64,000 bases of DNA from Methanolapillus ohkumae. GTDB taxonomy: Archaea > Halobacteriota > Methanosarcinia > Methanosarcinales > Methanosarcinaceae. The notes under the pieces are model-generated. The model saw only the letters and a program-made list of their open reading frames with translations. It did not search any database and was not told the origin of the DNA. Both the position numbers and the translations under genes were made by a program. The stretch spans positions 682,001-746,000 of the forward strand of contig NZ_CP131061.1 in NCBI RefSeq assembly GCF_032594355.1, given 5' to 3'. Every line of letters begins with the position of its first letter. Within the stretch, counting starts at the first letter, position 1. Shown here piece by piece: positions 1-7,660 of the stretch.

Positions 1-36
1 TTTTGTAGATATTTATCGAAAATAAGGAGGATGTCA

Positions 37-126
37 AAAAAAGAAAAAAAATAAAAAAGAAAAAAAGAAAAAAAGAAAAAAGAAAAAAGAAAAAAGAAAA
101 AAAGAAAAAAGAAAAAAGAAAAAAAC
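37..126. repeat. A-rich (AAAAAAG)n microsatellite
   Basis: Runs of five to seven A separated by single G residues make an almost pure purine tract. It lies downstream of rio2, which is transcribed on the minus strand, so on that strand it reads as long T runs and could act as a poly-U type archaeal terminator for rio2. No coding potential is seen. Confidence 0.7.
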
Positions 127-149
127 GAATCCCGGTATTTTATAATTTT

Positions 150-188
150 TAAAAAAATCGGGCACCATAACGTGTGCGCAGGCCGCCT
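150..188 (+). repeat. Dispersed ATAACGCGCGC element, copy A
   Basis: An AT stretch (TTTTTAAAAAAAT) is followed by GGCACCATAACGTGTGCG and a GC-rich tail. Four better-conserved relatives occur at 20240-20275 (minus), 38470-38510 (minus), 51106-51146 (plus) and 55661-55700 (plus). This copy lies just beyond the 3' end of rio2. Its function is unknown. Confidence 0.5.
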
Positions 189-212
189 CCGTAAAATATG
201 CAAAAGTCAATT

Positions 213-1235
213 TTATTCGTCTTCCAAATCTATTTCAAAATCAACTTCAGACTCAACATCAGATTCGGATTTAAACTCTTGCAATTCTTCTTCCGGCAAT
301 TTCTCCTCCTCCGGGAATTCTTCTTTTAACTGGTCGATGTCAATCGCCACGCCTTTTTTGATTTCCGCCACAGTTTCGTCAATATCGCGTTCGATTTGGT
401 ATTTTTTGGAAAAATGGTTGATGACGTTTTCGACGTCGCGCCGAAGAAGCTCATCCGCATGCGGGTGTGCAAGAGTGACGTATTGCGGCCAGTCGATGAT
501 TTGAATGCCGTCTTCCGATACGAAAATATTGTATTCGCTCAAATCGTTGTGAATAATTCCTTTGGCGTAGACTAATTTCATTTGCCGGAGAATTTCGTCC
601 AAGTACCAATCCGGATCCAAGACTTTTGTTTTGGAAAGTTCGCTTCCTTTGGCCACTTCCATCACAATCGTGTGCCGGTTTTGGTCAATGGGTTTTGGCA
701 GGGAAACATCCGGCCAGAGTTTTTTCATGATTGTAAATTCGCGGTCGGCGGAAAGCCTTGCGGCATAAATCCATGAGAAATGTTCTTTTCCCGCCAAGTG
801 TTCCCGCGTTCTTTTGACTTGCTTAAAGCTGGTCCGGCCTTCGCGGTGAAGTTTTAAAATGAAAGTTTCGGGGTCGGCGGCGGCAATCACCGGCTCTTTT
901 TGAACTTCCATGACAACCGATTCTTTTCCAACGCCGATTTCATCGCCGATTGCGGAAAATGTCTTTCGCTGAACATAAGTGTGAAGCGCAAGCGCGTCAT
1001 ATGCCTCAAAATAAATCTTATAGCCTTCGTAAGGGTCAAGCGTCCCAATGACCATTTTTTTCCGGCGAAGCCACTCCAGCCGGTAGCGGAGTTTGTCCAG
1101 CGGAAGGCCGGCAAACCGTTGGATTTCTAAAAGCGGCACCCATTCAAAATCCCGCATTCCAAGTTCGATTCCGGCCAAAATCCGGAAATCCTTTTTCGTG
1201 AATTCCTTGAAAATTTTTAAGGTATCGTCAATCAT
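213..1235 (-). CDS. rio2: RIO2-family serine/threonine protein kinase
   Basis: Atypical protein kinase/ATPase of 340 aa; the family acts in late maturation of the small ribosomal subunit. An N-terminal winged helix (about residues 1-85) is followed by the RIO domain with glycine-loop-like GVGKESVV, a lysine in ILKLHREGRTSF, catalytic HNDLSEYN and the metal-binding IDWPQ segment (usually IDFPQ). The C-terminus is a strongly acidic Glu/Asp/Ser tail of about 35 residues. The frame is open upstream to 1409, but the conserved N-terminus begins at the ATG at 1235. A TATA-like box (AACTATATATTA on the minus strand) lies about 27 nt before this ATG and no Shine-Dalgarno is visible, so the mRNA is probably leaderless. 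Confidence 0.93.
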   Translation of the reverse strand: MIDDTLKIFKEFTKKDFRILAGIELGMRDFEWVPLLEIQRFAGLPLDKLRYRLEWLRRKKMVIGTLDPYEGYKIYFEAYDALALHTYVQRKTFSAIGDEIGVGKESVVMEVQKEPVIAAADPETFILKLHREGRTSFKQVKRTREHLAGKEHFSWIYAARLSADREFTIMKKLWPDVSLPKPIDQNRHTIVMEVAKGSELSKTKVLDPDWYLDEILRQMKLVYAKGIIHNDLSEYNIFVSEDGIQIIDWPQYVTLAHPHADELLRRDVENVINHFSKKYQIERDIDETVAEIKKGVAIDIDQLKEEFPEEEKLPEEELQEFKSESDVESEVDFEIDLEDE

Positions 1236-1257
1236 TTCAAAAGAGGAAGAAGCGGGA

Positions 1258-1268
1258 TAATATATAGT
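1258..1268 (-). promoter_or_regulatory. TATA box of rio2
   Basis: The minus-strand sequence AACTATATATTA is centred about 27 nt upstream of the rio2 ATG. This is the spacing expected if transcription starts at or next to the start codon. Confidence 0.5.
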
Positions 1269-1314
1269 TGTTTTTGGTGGAGAATAAAAAAACTGGAAAA
1301 TGAGGGGAAAGGTG

Positions 1315-1860
1315 TTATGAAAAAATCCATTTCTCTTTTTTAAAAAAATTTTGCAAACTAAAACATGGAACCGAATATTCTTGACAGATATTCGGTATTT
1401 TGGGAGCATTTTCTTTAAATTTTTCAGTGGTAACGACAGTTCCTTTTATGGAATAGGCTTTTGCAATAATAAATGGATCCGCTGCCGGGAGACCTTCTAA
1501 TATATTTTTCCGGTTGATTAATTGTCTTCCGGCTGGTTTTTTGAAAAGTTCCGCGATGAAATTAAACTCTTCCGGTATTGGTTCCAGAAAAATTCCGGAA
1601 TTTTTGTGAATCCAATTCGTCATTTTCGGAAGGTTGTTATGTTGAAGAAGTTCGTTTTTTGCTTCGGAAACGCTGATGATTTTTCCGTCTAAAACATATT
1701 CATTTACTTTTTTCCAAAGCCCCGGGAAAGTTTCCGAATAATAATTCCGAAATAATTGGCTGATGATGCTTGTGTCAAAAACGTAGATGTCATCGGCATC
1801 GAGATCATAGGAACGAATGGTTCGCTGTTTTGCCGGCTTTACTTGCGCCATTTGTTCCAC
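1315..1860 (-). CDS. PIN-like DUF4411 protein (putative toxin)
   Basis: This 181-aa protein resembles the DUF4411 family, a PIN-like RNase group. Visible PIN-type features are an early acidic motif VFDTSI (about residue 29), an ENELL-like middle segment (SEAKNELLQHNN) and a late AADPFIIA motif. It overlaps the 3' end of the upstream XRE/peptidase gene by 22 bp, so the two are co-transcribed and translationally coupled. In established genomics, DUF4411 proteins pair with XRE-ImmA/IrrE proteins as predicted toxin-antitoxin systems. The toxin role (RNA cleavage) is inferred from family and neighbour, not shown. The stop is TAA and the gene appears intact. Confidence 0.8.
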   Translation of the reverse strand: MEQMAQVKPAKQRTIRSYDLDADDIYVFDTSIISQLFRNYYSETFPGLWKKVNEYVLDGKIISVSEAKNELLQHNNLPKMTNWIHKNSGIFLEPIPEEFNFIAELFKKPAGRQLINRKNILEGLPAADPFIIAKAYSIKGTVVTTEKFKENAPKIPNICQEYSVPCFSLQNFFKKEKWIFS

Positions 1861-3086
1861 CTCAAAATGGCGGCCTCTTCCAATTTTGGAATATTGTCAA
1901 TTTTTATGCCGCCAAGATAAAGAGAAGCTTCTTGGTCTGTAATTTTGTGGTCGTTGTAGGCGGACAAAACGGTTTTGAGGTAGGCGTCGCCGAGATAGAC
2001 AGCCATGTTGCTGTAATAGTTCCCGCCTTTCGTTTTATCTTCTTTTTTGTTTTTGGAAAAATGAGCCCATTTCGAGATGAAAATTTCATACGTATCCGGT
2101 CCAATGATTCCAAAATCCAAAAACTTTCGAAGAATAACTTCCCGGCTGACATGATAGATTTCCGCAATTTCGGAAATGATCTCGCCAAACAACTCCGAAA
2201 GGCAATCTGAAAGCAAATCGGATATGCCGGCGTTTGTTTCACTTTCAATCCGACGGATTGTTTGTTGGAAATCATCATCCGGAACCAAAAGTTTGCCGGC
2301 GATTTTGTTGCACAAAATTTCAACATCACGAGCACTGGGTTCAAGTTCTTCGATGAAACCATCATTCCGGTCAACAATGCCGCTGGTTTGCATCGCCAGA
2401 TGCGCGAATTCGTGAAACAGTGTGAAAATGCAGCGGTTATCGGTGTGTGAATTGTTGAGGCAAATCAAAGGATAGCGTTCATCGTATAGGCAAAATCCGG
2501 AAATATCGTCATTTAAAAAAGCGTCCCGAGTCACTAATATGCCCAAAGATTCAAATGCGAAGATCCAGGTTTCAAGCGCCTCTTTTGAGTCTTTCCAGCT
2601 TTTTTGTTCGTCCAAAGAAACGCCAAACAATGAACGGAATCGTATGTGATCAAGATTATTTTTTTGAACTTCAGATGATATCCAAGAAAAATTCTCAAAA
2701 AATAATCCCGGATTTTCGCTGCCCTTCAAAAGTTGGTCCAGCTCCTTCATGTTTTCCAAAATTGATTTTTGATTTCGGAACAACAGAATCATATGGGCAT
2801 CCAATTTGTCATAAACAGAATCGGGAAGTGTCCGAAACGACGACCGGATTTTGTATTCTTCAGGAATCTCCGGAAATAAAAAGATTGCCAATGGGATTTT
2901 GTAAGCGGTCGCCAGCTTTTCCAGCTGAGCATAAGTCGGAAATAAAGTTCCGGCTTCCCACTCTTGAATAACTTCAGGTTTTTGACCGATTTTTCGGGCA
3001 ACATCTTCGATGGTCATGTTGAAGGAAGTTCTTCCAAAAGCCAGAATTTTTGGGTTGACTTGGAGACCTGGATTGGTTTGTGACAT
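1839..3086 (-). CDS. XRE-HTH / ImmA-IrrE metallopeptidase (putative antitoxin)
   Basis: A two-domain regulator of about 415 aa. An N-terminal XRE helix-turn-helix (about residues 15-65, including TIEDVARKIG and VIQEWEAG) is followed by a COG2856 ImmA/IrrE-type zinc metallopeptidase with HEFAH at about residues 225-229. It precedes and overlaps the PIN-like gene; the predicted job is to repress the operon and hold the toxin in check, with protease-controlled release. The frame is open to an ATG at 3113, but the ATG at 3086 gives a more typical N-terminus and has a weak GGCGAT upstream. A TTTTTAAAAAG stretch near 3150 could be the promoter. Confidence 0.85.
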   Translation of the reverse strand: MSQTNPGLQVNPKILAFGRTSFNMTIEDVARKIGQKPEVIQEWEAGTLFPTYAQLEKLATAYKIPLAIFLFPEIPEEYKIRSSFRTLPDSVYDKLDAHMILLFRNQKSILENMKELDQLLKGSENPGLFFENFSWISSEVQKNNLDHIRFRSLFGVSLDEQKSWKDSKEALETWIFAFESLGILVTRDAFLNDDISGFCLYDERYPLICLNNSHTDNRCIFTLFHEFAHLAMQTSGIVDRNDGFIEELEPSARDVEILCNKIAGKLLVPDDDFQQTIRRIESETNAGISDLLSDCLSELFGEIISEIAEIYHVSREVILRKFLDFGIIGPDTYEIFISKWAHFSKNKKEDKTKGGNYYSNMAVYLGDAYLKTVLSAYNDHKITDQEASLYLGGIKIDNIPKLEEAAILRWNKWRK

Positions 3087-3175
3087 GAAGAAATCGCCTG
3101 TTGTGATCGTCATGAAGAATTTGTTAAGTTGTTTAGGGATTTGAATCTTTTTAAATTTTTGGAGGGATTATAAAA

Positions 3176-3997
3176 TTAGCAATTCGGCTCATCATCTAGA
3201 TATTTGAGCATATTTTTTCCTTTTTGTGTAAGATAAATATTGGAGCTTTTTCCTTCTTTCTGAACTTCAATAAAATTCCATTCATTTTTTAACTTTTCAA
3301 TAATATTTTGATTTAACCACGCATAATTTTTTGCTTTTTCAAGAACGGAAGATGATGAACTTTTTTCAAAATAGGGGTAATTAAATTGTTTTGCAGTTTC
3401 TTCGCTCTCTCCAATGTACAAAAGTAATTTTTTCTTTGTTATAGTTCCTTCTTTCTCCGAATTTATCTTTTTTAATACTTTGATTAATGGTAGCGTAGGT
3501 AATTTTGTGGGAAACGTAACAATGTCAACGATTTCTTTTACTCCAGTCGTTCTGAGTTTTGGAAACTGCCCATATTCTGATTTTTCATTTCGGATTTCAT
3601 CACAATCAAGATATTTTTCAGGTTTCACATAGTAGGGAATAATATTGTAATCTTTATCAAACATCATAGAACTAATAGTTCCAGCAACAGCTGATAAATT
3701 GCTTCCAGATGAAATATTTATGTAAATCAAATTTTCTTTTTCCCTTTTAATAATATTTTTTAATTTGTCAAGTATACATATTATATCATGGACATCATCA
3801 ATTAACTCAATAATGACAAAAATCCCTTTATTTTTTAAAATTTCTTCATTCTTTTTTAAATAAATAAGACCATCATCTTCTTCTTTTTTTGAAATGAGGT
3901 ATACTTTATCTGCCCTATTTTTGATAGCTGCTTGACTAATCCTGTCTATTTCAAATCCAACAACAGCAATGTGTATTCTTAAAGGTACTAGATTCAT
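3176..3997 (-). CDS. CARF-domain winged-helix regulator (DUF6293/Csa3-like)
   Basis: This 273-aa protein has a Rossmann-like N-terminal half with a glycine/serine turn NISSGSNLSAVAG at about residues 94-106. That position and pattern resemble the ligand loop of CARF domains in Csa3 and DUF6293 (HFX_2341-type) regulators. The C-terminal part (about 185-273) is charged and helical and ends in a winged-helix-like segment (NIYLTQKGKNMLKYL). CARF domains are known to bind cyclic oligonucleotides or related signals in CRISPR type III and other defence contexts. No CRISPR array or cas gene is in the window. It is divergent from two small GIY-YIG-like genes, with two palindromes between, so autoregulation and control of those genes is a reasonable inference. 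Confidence 0.7.
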   Translation of the reverse strand: MNLVPLRIHIAVVGFEIDRISQAAIKNRADKVYLISKKEEDDGLIYLKKNEEILKNKGIFVIIELIDDVHDIICILDKLKNIIKREKENLIYINISSGSNLSAVAGTISSMMFDKDYNIIPYYVKPEKYLDCDEIRNEKSEYGQFPKLRTTGVKEIVDIVTFPTKLPTLPLIKVLKKINSEKEGTITKKKLLLYIGESEETAKQFNYPYFEKSSSSSVLEKAKNYAWLNQNIIEKLKNEWNFIEVQKEGKSSNIYLTQKGKNMLKYLDDEPNC

Positions 3998-4049
3998 ATT
4001 TTATTGATAAGCTTTAATTATTATTTAAGCTTTTGAATGGTAATAAGGA

Positions 4050-4072
4050 TAGTAAGTATGTAAAACTTACTA
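4050..4072. promoter_or_regulatory. Palindrome TAGTAAGT-N7-ACTTACTA
   Basis: A perfect 8-bp inverted repeat with a 7-nt spacer sits in the divergent region between the CARF regulator and the GIY-YIG-like pair. Its form suits a dimeric winged-helix operator. Which protein binds is not shown. Confidence 0.45.
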
Positions 4073-4112
4073 TGTTAGCAACAATTATATACTTGGAATA
4101 TAAATTATATTT

Positions 4113-4138
4113 ATCTCTCTTTTAAAAAATGGAGAGAT
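4113..4138 (+). promoter_or_regulatory. TATA box flanked by ATCTCTC/GAGAGAT inverted repeat
   Basis: The inverted repeat arms (4113-4119 and 4132-4138) bracket TTTTAAAAAATG, a plausible archaeal TATA box 45-50 nt before the first GIY-YIG-like start codon. A repressor bound to the arms would block TBP, so this is a candidate operator. Confidence 0.45.
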
Positions 4139-4171
4139 ATATTATTAAAAAGATGTTGAAGAGAAATAAAT

Positions 4172-4420
4172 ATGAAAAAGAAAAAAAGTTACAAATATGC
4201 GTTAAAAAGAGGTAGCAAACCAGTTTATTATGGCATTACAAATAATTTAAAACGTCGTGAATCAGAACATCGAAAAATAAAAAAATTTGATAGGCTAGTT
4301 AAGATTGGTAGAGCTTGTAAAACTGAAAGTGCACGAAAATGGGAAAAAAGCAAGTTGAAAACTCATAGAAAAACCCATCATGGGAGAAATCCCATATATA
4401 ACAAAAACAAAACAGGATAA
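4172..4420 (+). CDS. Small GIY-YIG-like protein, copy 1
   Basis: A very basic 82-aa protein. The pattern YALKRG..VYYGITNNLKRRESEH near the N-terminus resembles a minimal GIY-YIG nuclease fold (Y..L, then YGIT, R and H). It is followed by a KWEKSK segment that could hold the catalytic Glu and by a C-terminal NPIYNKNK motif. Another gene with the same layout starts 7 nt after its stop, so they form a tandem duplication and probably one transcript. Both lie between a CARF regulator and a viperin gene, which suggests an accessory or defence role. A nuclease function is inferred from motif pattern only. Confidence 0.6.
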   Translation: MKKKKSYKYALKRGSKPVYYGITNNLKRRESEHRKIKKFDRLVKIGRACKTESARKWEKSKLKTHRKTHHGRNPIYNKNKTG

Positions 4421-4427
4421 AGATAAT

Positions 4428-4679
4428 ATGACTTCAAATAGAGATTATAAAAAATATGAACTTAAAGATGGACACAAAACTGTCTATCGCGGAATCACAA
4501 ATGATATGGATCGACGTATGGTTGAACATACACAAGATAAGAAATTTACATCAATGGTCCAAATCGGAAAGTCCTGTACAGAAGAAAGTGCCAGATCATG
4601 GGAAGAAGGTTCACTTCAAACTTATAGAGATAATCATGGAGGAAAAAATCCAAAATATAATAAGAAAAAAAATGGATAA
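4428..4679 (+). CDS. Small GIY-YIG-like protein, copy 2
   Basis: An 83-aa paralogue of the preceding gene, with YELKDG..VYRGITNDMDRRMVEH, SARSWEEG and NPKYNKKK in the same order and spacing. It is less basic than copy 1. The frame is open further upstream (to 4380), but the ATG at 4428 aligns with the start of copy 1 and follows its stop closely. The stop is TAA, and a strong palindrome follows within 10 nt. The first Tyr of the GIY-YIG core is kept. Divergence between copies suggests an old duplication with different targets or partners. Confidence 0.6.
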   Translation: MTSNRDYKKYELKDGHKTVYRGITNDMDRRMVEHTQDKKFTSMVQIGKSCTEESARSWEEGSLQTYRDNHGGKNPKYNKKKNG

Positions 4680-4687
4680 TCAAAAGA

Positions 4688-4715
4688 AATGATTTGTTCA
4701 AATGAACAAATCATT
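4688..4715. terminator. Perfect 12-bp hairpin between convergent genes
   Basis: AATGATTTGTTC and its exact complement are separated by AAAT. The palindrome lies 8 nt after the GIY-YIG-like stop and 8 nt after the viperin stop on the other strand, so it can form the same hairpin in both transcripts. A bidirectional terminator or 3'-end stabiliser is the simplest reading. Confidence 0.55.
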
Positions 4716-4723
4716 CCAAAATA

Positions 4724-5533
4724 TTAAACACTTCCTCGACTTGTATATTTTGTAAAATCAATCAAATCAGCAAATTGTTTCTTCCCTATTGATTTAATAT
4801 CTTTAAAATCATATTTTCCATCGATATTGGATACAATCTTTCCAGACGGGGAAATCATCAGATATGAATTAGTCATATCTTCATTTGATTCAAATACAGG
4901 TAATATTCCACCTACGAGTCTAATATTTTTATGCATTTTTTGAAAATTCTTGAATTGGAAATCTGTTATCTGGAACCTTTCATTGAATTTATCATTTTGA
5001 TTTAAAATGGGTAAATATTGGAATACTTTCCATCGTTGTGGTTGAATAAATTCGATAAAATTTTTCATATTTTCTTGATAGTTAAGAAGGGTGACAACTG
5101 TATTTATTTTCAAAGGAATTCCTACATTTTTGATTAAATTGATAGTGTCAAGAGTGTTTTGAACATGACTTCCACATCCTCTTCCCATTTTTAATTGAAT
5201 TTGTTCATCTGATGAGTCAACCGATATTCCAATTAATTTCAGTTTTTCCGCCAGATAGTTGATGTTTTCAGCAGTTATCATAGACCCGTTCGTGATCATT
5301 GTCATCTCAAATCCCAAGTCGTTTCCAATTTCAAGCATATCATTGAAAAGAGGATGAAGCATTGGTTCACCTCCTGCTAAATTTATACGCTCAACTCCCA
5401 TTGACTGAAGATTTTCAAAAACCTATGAAACTTCACACTTTGTTCTTACTTCATTATCCAATTTTGTGGCATAGCAAAATTTGCAATGGTAATTACATCT
5501 ATCCGTTATGTGCCAATTTGCAGTGTTTTTCAA
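4724..5533 (-). CDS. Prokaryotic viperin-like radical SAM protein with in-frame UAG
   Basis: Viperins are radical SAM enzymes that make chain-terminating ddh-nucleotides; prokaryotic viperins protect against phage. From a TTG start at 5533 (AGGAGT 7 nt upstream), the protein of 269 codons has NWHITDRC..HC.FCY (the CxxxCxxC cluster at residues 13, 17 and 20), AGGEP at about 53-57, SVDSSDE..LKMGRG and the viperin hallmark RWKVFQ at about 167-172. Codon 37 (5423-5425) is TAG, lying between the cluster and AGGEP in the region of the first helix. The frame is otherwise open to the TAA at 4724. No gene in this window ends with TAG and the host lineage is known for pyrrolysine, so UAG may be read through. 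A nonsense-disrupted gene is the alternative. An ATG at 5557 in the same frame lacks a ribosome-binding site. Confidence 0.85.
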
Positions 5534-5534
5534 A

Positions 5535-6901
5535 TCAAACACTCCTTCTGGGACCATGCTGAGAGTTTGTTTTCAAATTTGTACTTATTTTCTTCTTCGA
5601 AACAAAAAAGAACAAAACACTGAACAACAAGTGAACCACCATTCCAAATCCAAACATCATGATGATGAAATGAAGAGAAGCAGTGAACCAACCGCTTAAG
5701 AACAGCAAATAGACGATTCCATAATAACCGATGTTCACGATAATGGAAATCAAAAACAAATATTTTGTTTTTCCAACAGAAACAAAAACACTATCAAAAA
5801 CAACAGCTAGCGCATATGCAACATAGAATGGAACTGCCAAATACAAAATGTTCAAAATTGTTTGCGTGTCCTGGGCATGAATAACATTATCAAACATAAT
5901 TTTCCATAAGGGGACGCTGATAATCCAAAGAAGGACAACAAAAATCACAAACAAAATGTAGTTGTAAATTCTAGAATATCCCTTTACATAATCCCTTTTG
6001 ACAATTTCGGCAATGACCATAATCGGAATCAATAACCAACCCCAAATGAAATTGTTCGCAAGCCAATAGACGCCGGCTGAAGAAACTTCATTAACCATTT
6101 TCATTACAATTAACATGTAAATGATATTATCAAGAACGATTTGAGAACCGGAAAAAAGACCAACTCTGCCCCATTTTTTCATGACATCCCAATCAAAACC
6201 AAATTTGAATTGAAGAAGACCGATTTTATACAACAGGATTAATGATACGGTTGCCATGATCAGATTGCATGTGATATTTGTCATAGCTAATCCGATGACT
6301 CCGTAACTTGGAATTAAAATCCAATTGCCAATTGAAAGAATGATAATTTTTGAAACCAACAGGGAACGAAGAGTTTCCACTCTCCTTTGACAACCAGCAA
6401 GACATAAATGAAAGAGAAAACAAATCCGACAATAAAACCAATGGTTTCAAGTTGGAGATAGTTAACACTTTCCGCTGGTGCGTTCATGTAAGCCGTCAAA
6501 GAACTGGCATACAGATAAATAATGATGGAAACCAGCGCATACAGGACAAATCCAACTGTCAGGATTTGAGCAATACGGGATTTAAGTGCCTTTTTGTCTT
6601 GAACAACCTCATTAAACAAGAAGTAGAGAGGCACTGTCAAAAATGCCAGCAATGTTTCATTAAACAGGTCAAACCATTCAATTTGGCCGGCAATATTCAA
6701 AACATGATTTTCCAGACCGGAAAGTAAGTGATCTACGATTAACTGATTGATGCCGGGAATAAAATAAAAAAGCATCAACGATGCGATTAAAAACCATTCT
6801 TTTTTCAAAAAACGTTTTTCTTTTAACTGATTTTTCAGAGCATTTGCCGGAGCAAAAACACTTATAGCGACTGCAGATGCTAATGGTAATTGTTTATTCA
6901 T
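5535..6901 (-). pseudogene. MATE-type multidrug/flippase transporter, one-base frameshift
   Basis: A polytopic membrane protein of about 455 aa resembling MATE-family exporters, encoded in two frames. Residues 1 to about 182 lie in the frame starting at 6901 and end in the segment KGEWKLFVP. The rest resumes one frame over at LLVSKIIILSIGNWIL and runs to the TGA at 5535. The junction falls in a CCC run (forward GGG at about 6362-6364); adding one C restores VPLLVSK, as expected for a single-base deletion or a homopolymer sequencing error. About twelve hydrophobic segments are visible. The 3' end carries the Shine-Dalgarno of the viperin gene, so the two are translationally linked. Confidence 0.7.
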
Positions 6902-7056
6902 TTCTTATACACATCCTCTCCGAAGAGTTCTTTCATTGAAACGAGTAGTTTGAAGCAATTTGAAAAGACTTCAAGACAAATGCAGGTAATGTGTAGCACC
7001 AGCGTTTTACCGCTATACTGTTTCTGAAATACTTTTTAAGGGTACCTTTTTGATTG

Positions 7057-7080
7057 ATTTGCAACCATGTCGTTGCAAAT
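7057..7080. promoter_or_regulatory. 9-bp inverted repeat ATTTGCAAC-N6-GTTGCAAAT
   Basis: This perfect palindrome lies about 160 bp upstream of the MATE/viperin pair. It has the size and symmetry of a dimeric repressor site. A GGTACC palindrome and a CTTTTTAAG TATA-like stretch lie next to it on the transporter side. The binding protein is unknown. Confidence 0.4.
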
Positions 7081-7149
7081 AATACCATAGGATTGTTTTG
7101 TATAAAACATTTTTTAAATTATCCTAAAAAAATAATAATTGAAAAATAA

Positions 7150-7454
7150 TTAAATTATTAGATAAAATTCCTCATCAAACCCCTTTCCATCCCTTCTCAA
7201 ACCCTCAAATAATATTCCTCGACCGTTGCAGAATCCAAACCCCCGGCATTTCAATGCATGCCTCAAATTCTCAAAAATAAAAAAACTGAAAGAATACCCT
7301 GAAGCTCAAGACTCTCAACGTTAGATTTTATAAGAAAAAAATTACTCACCGGCACAAGTTCGTCTAATGTACCATAAGCAAAAACTGCCAACGGCGAATC
7401 CTTATCAATATAATAAATTGGCGACACCTTCAAAAGTTCCAAAGCCGCACCACT
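7150..7454 (-). pseudogene. Degraded alpha/beta-hydrolase (esterase-like) remnant
   Basis: On the minus strand from about 7454 a reading frame encodes LLKVSPIYYIDKDSPLAVF followed by AYGTLDELVPVS. This matches the pre-Asp region of esterase/lipase-like alpha/beta hydrolases (usually SPIYYI..D.PP..I.HGT.DE.VPV). Downstream, in another frame at about 7150-7260, a HALKCRGFGFCNGRG segment resembles the usual catalytic-His region (HGFG.G.G). Stops and frame changes separate the parts and no N-terminal half is seen, so this is a decayed gene fragment. Confidence 0.45.
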
Positions 7455-7660
7455 CTTTCATTTTCCAAAAAAAGAATTCATCCCATCAGTTTTGTTAAAA
7501 GTATTGCAAAAACCGAAAAAACCTCTTTTTTCAAAAACCCTCAAAAAACCGCCCCCTTCGCGCGCGCATGCCATCGCACCGAAAAAACCGCCCCAAAAAT
7601 CAATAAAAAAAGCCGAAAAGAAAAACTCTTTTCGGCTTTAATTTATGTCACAAATCCGGA

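Noticed and set aside
213..1409. Rio2 with a 58-residue N-terminal extension
   Set aside because: The extension runs through the TATA region and the 3' end of the next gene and has no family similarity; the ATG at 1235 fits the family.
4724..5401. Separate 225-aa radical SAM protein starting at the ATG at 5401
   Set aside because: This would lack the CxxxCxxC cluster required by the family. The cluster lies in the same frame just upstream of a single TAG.
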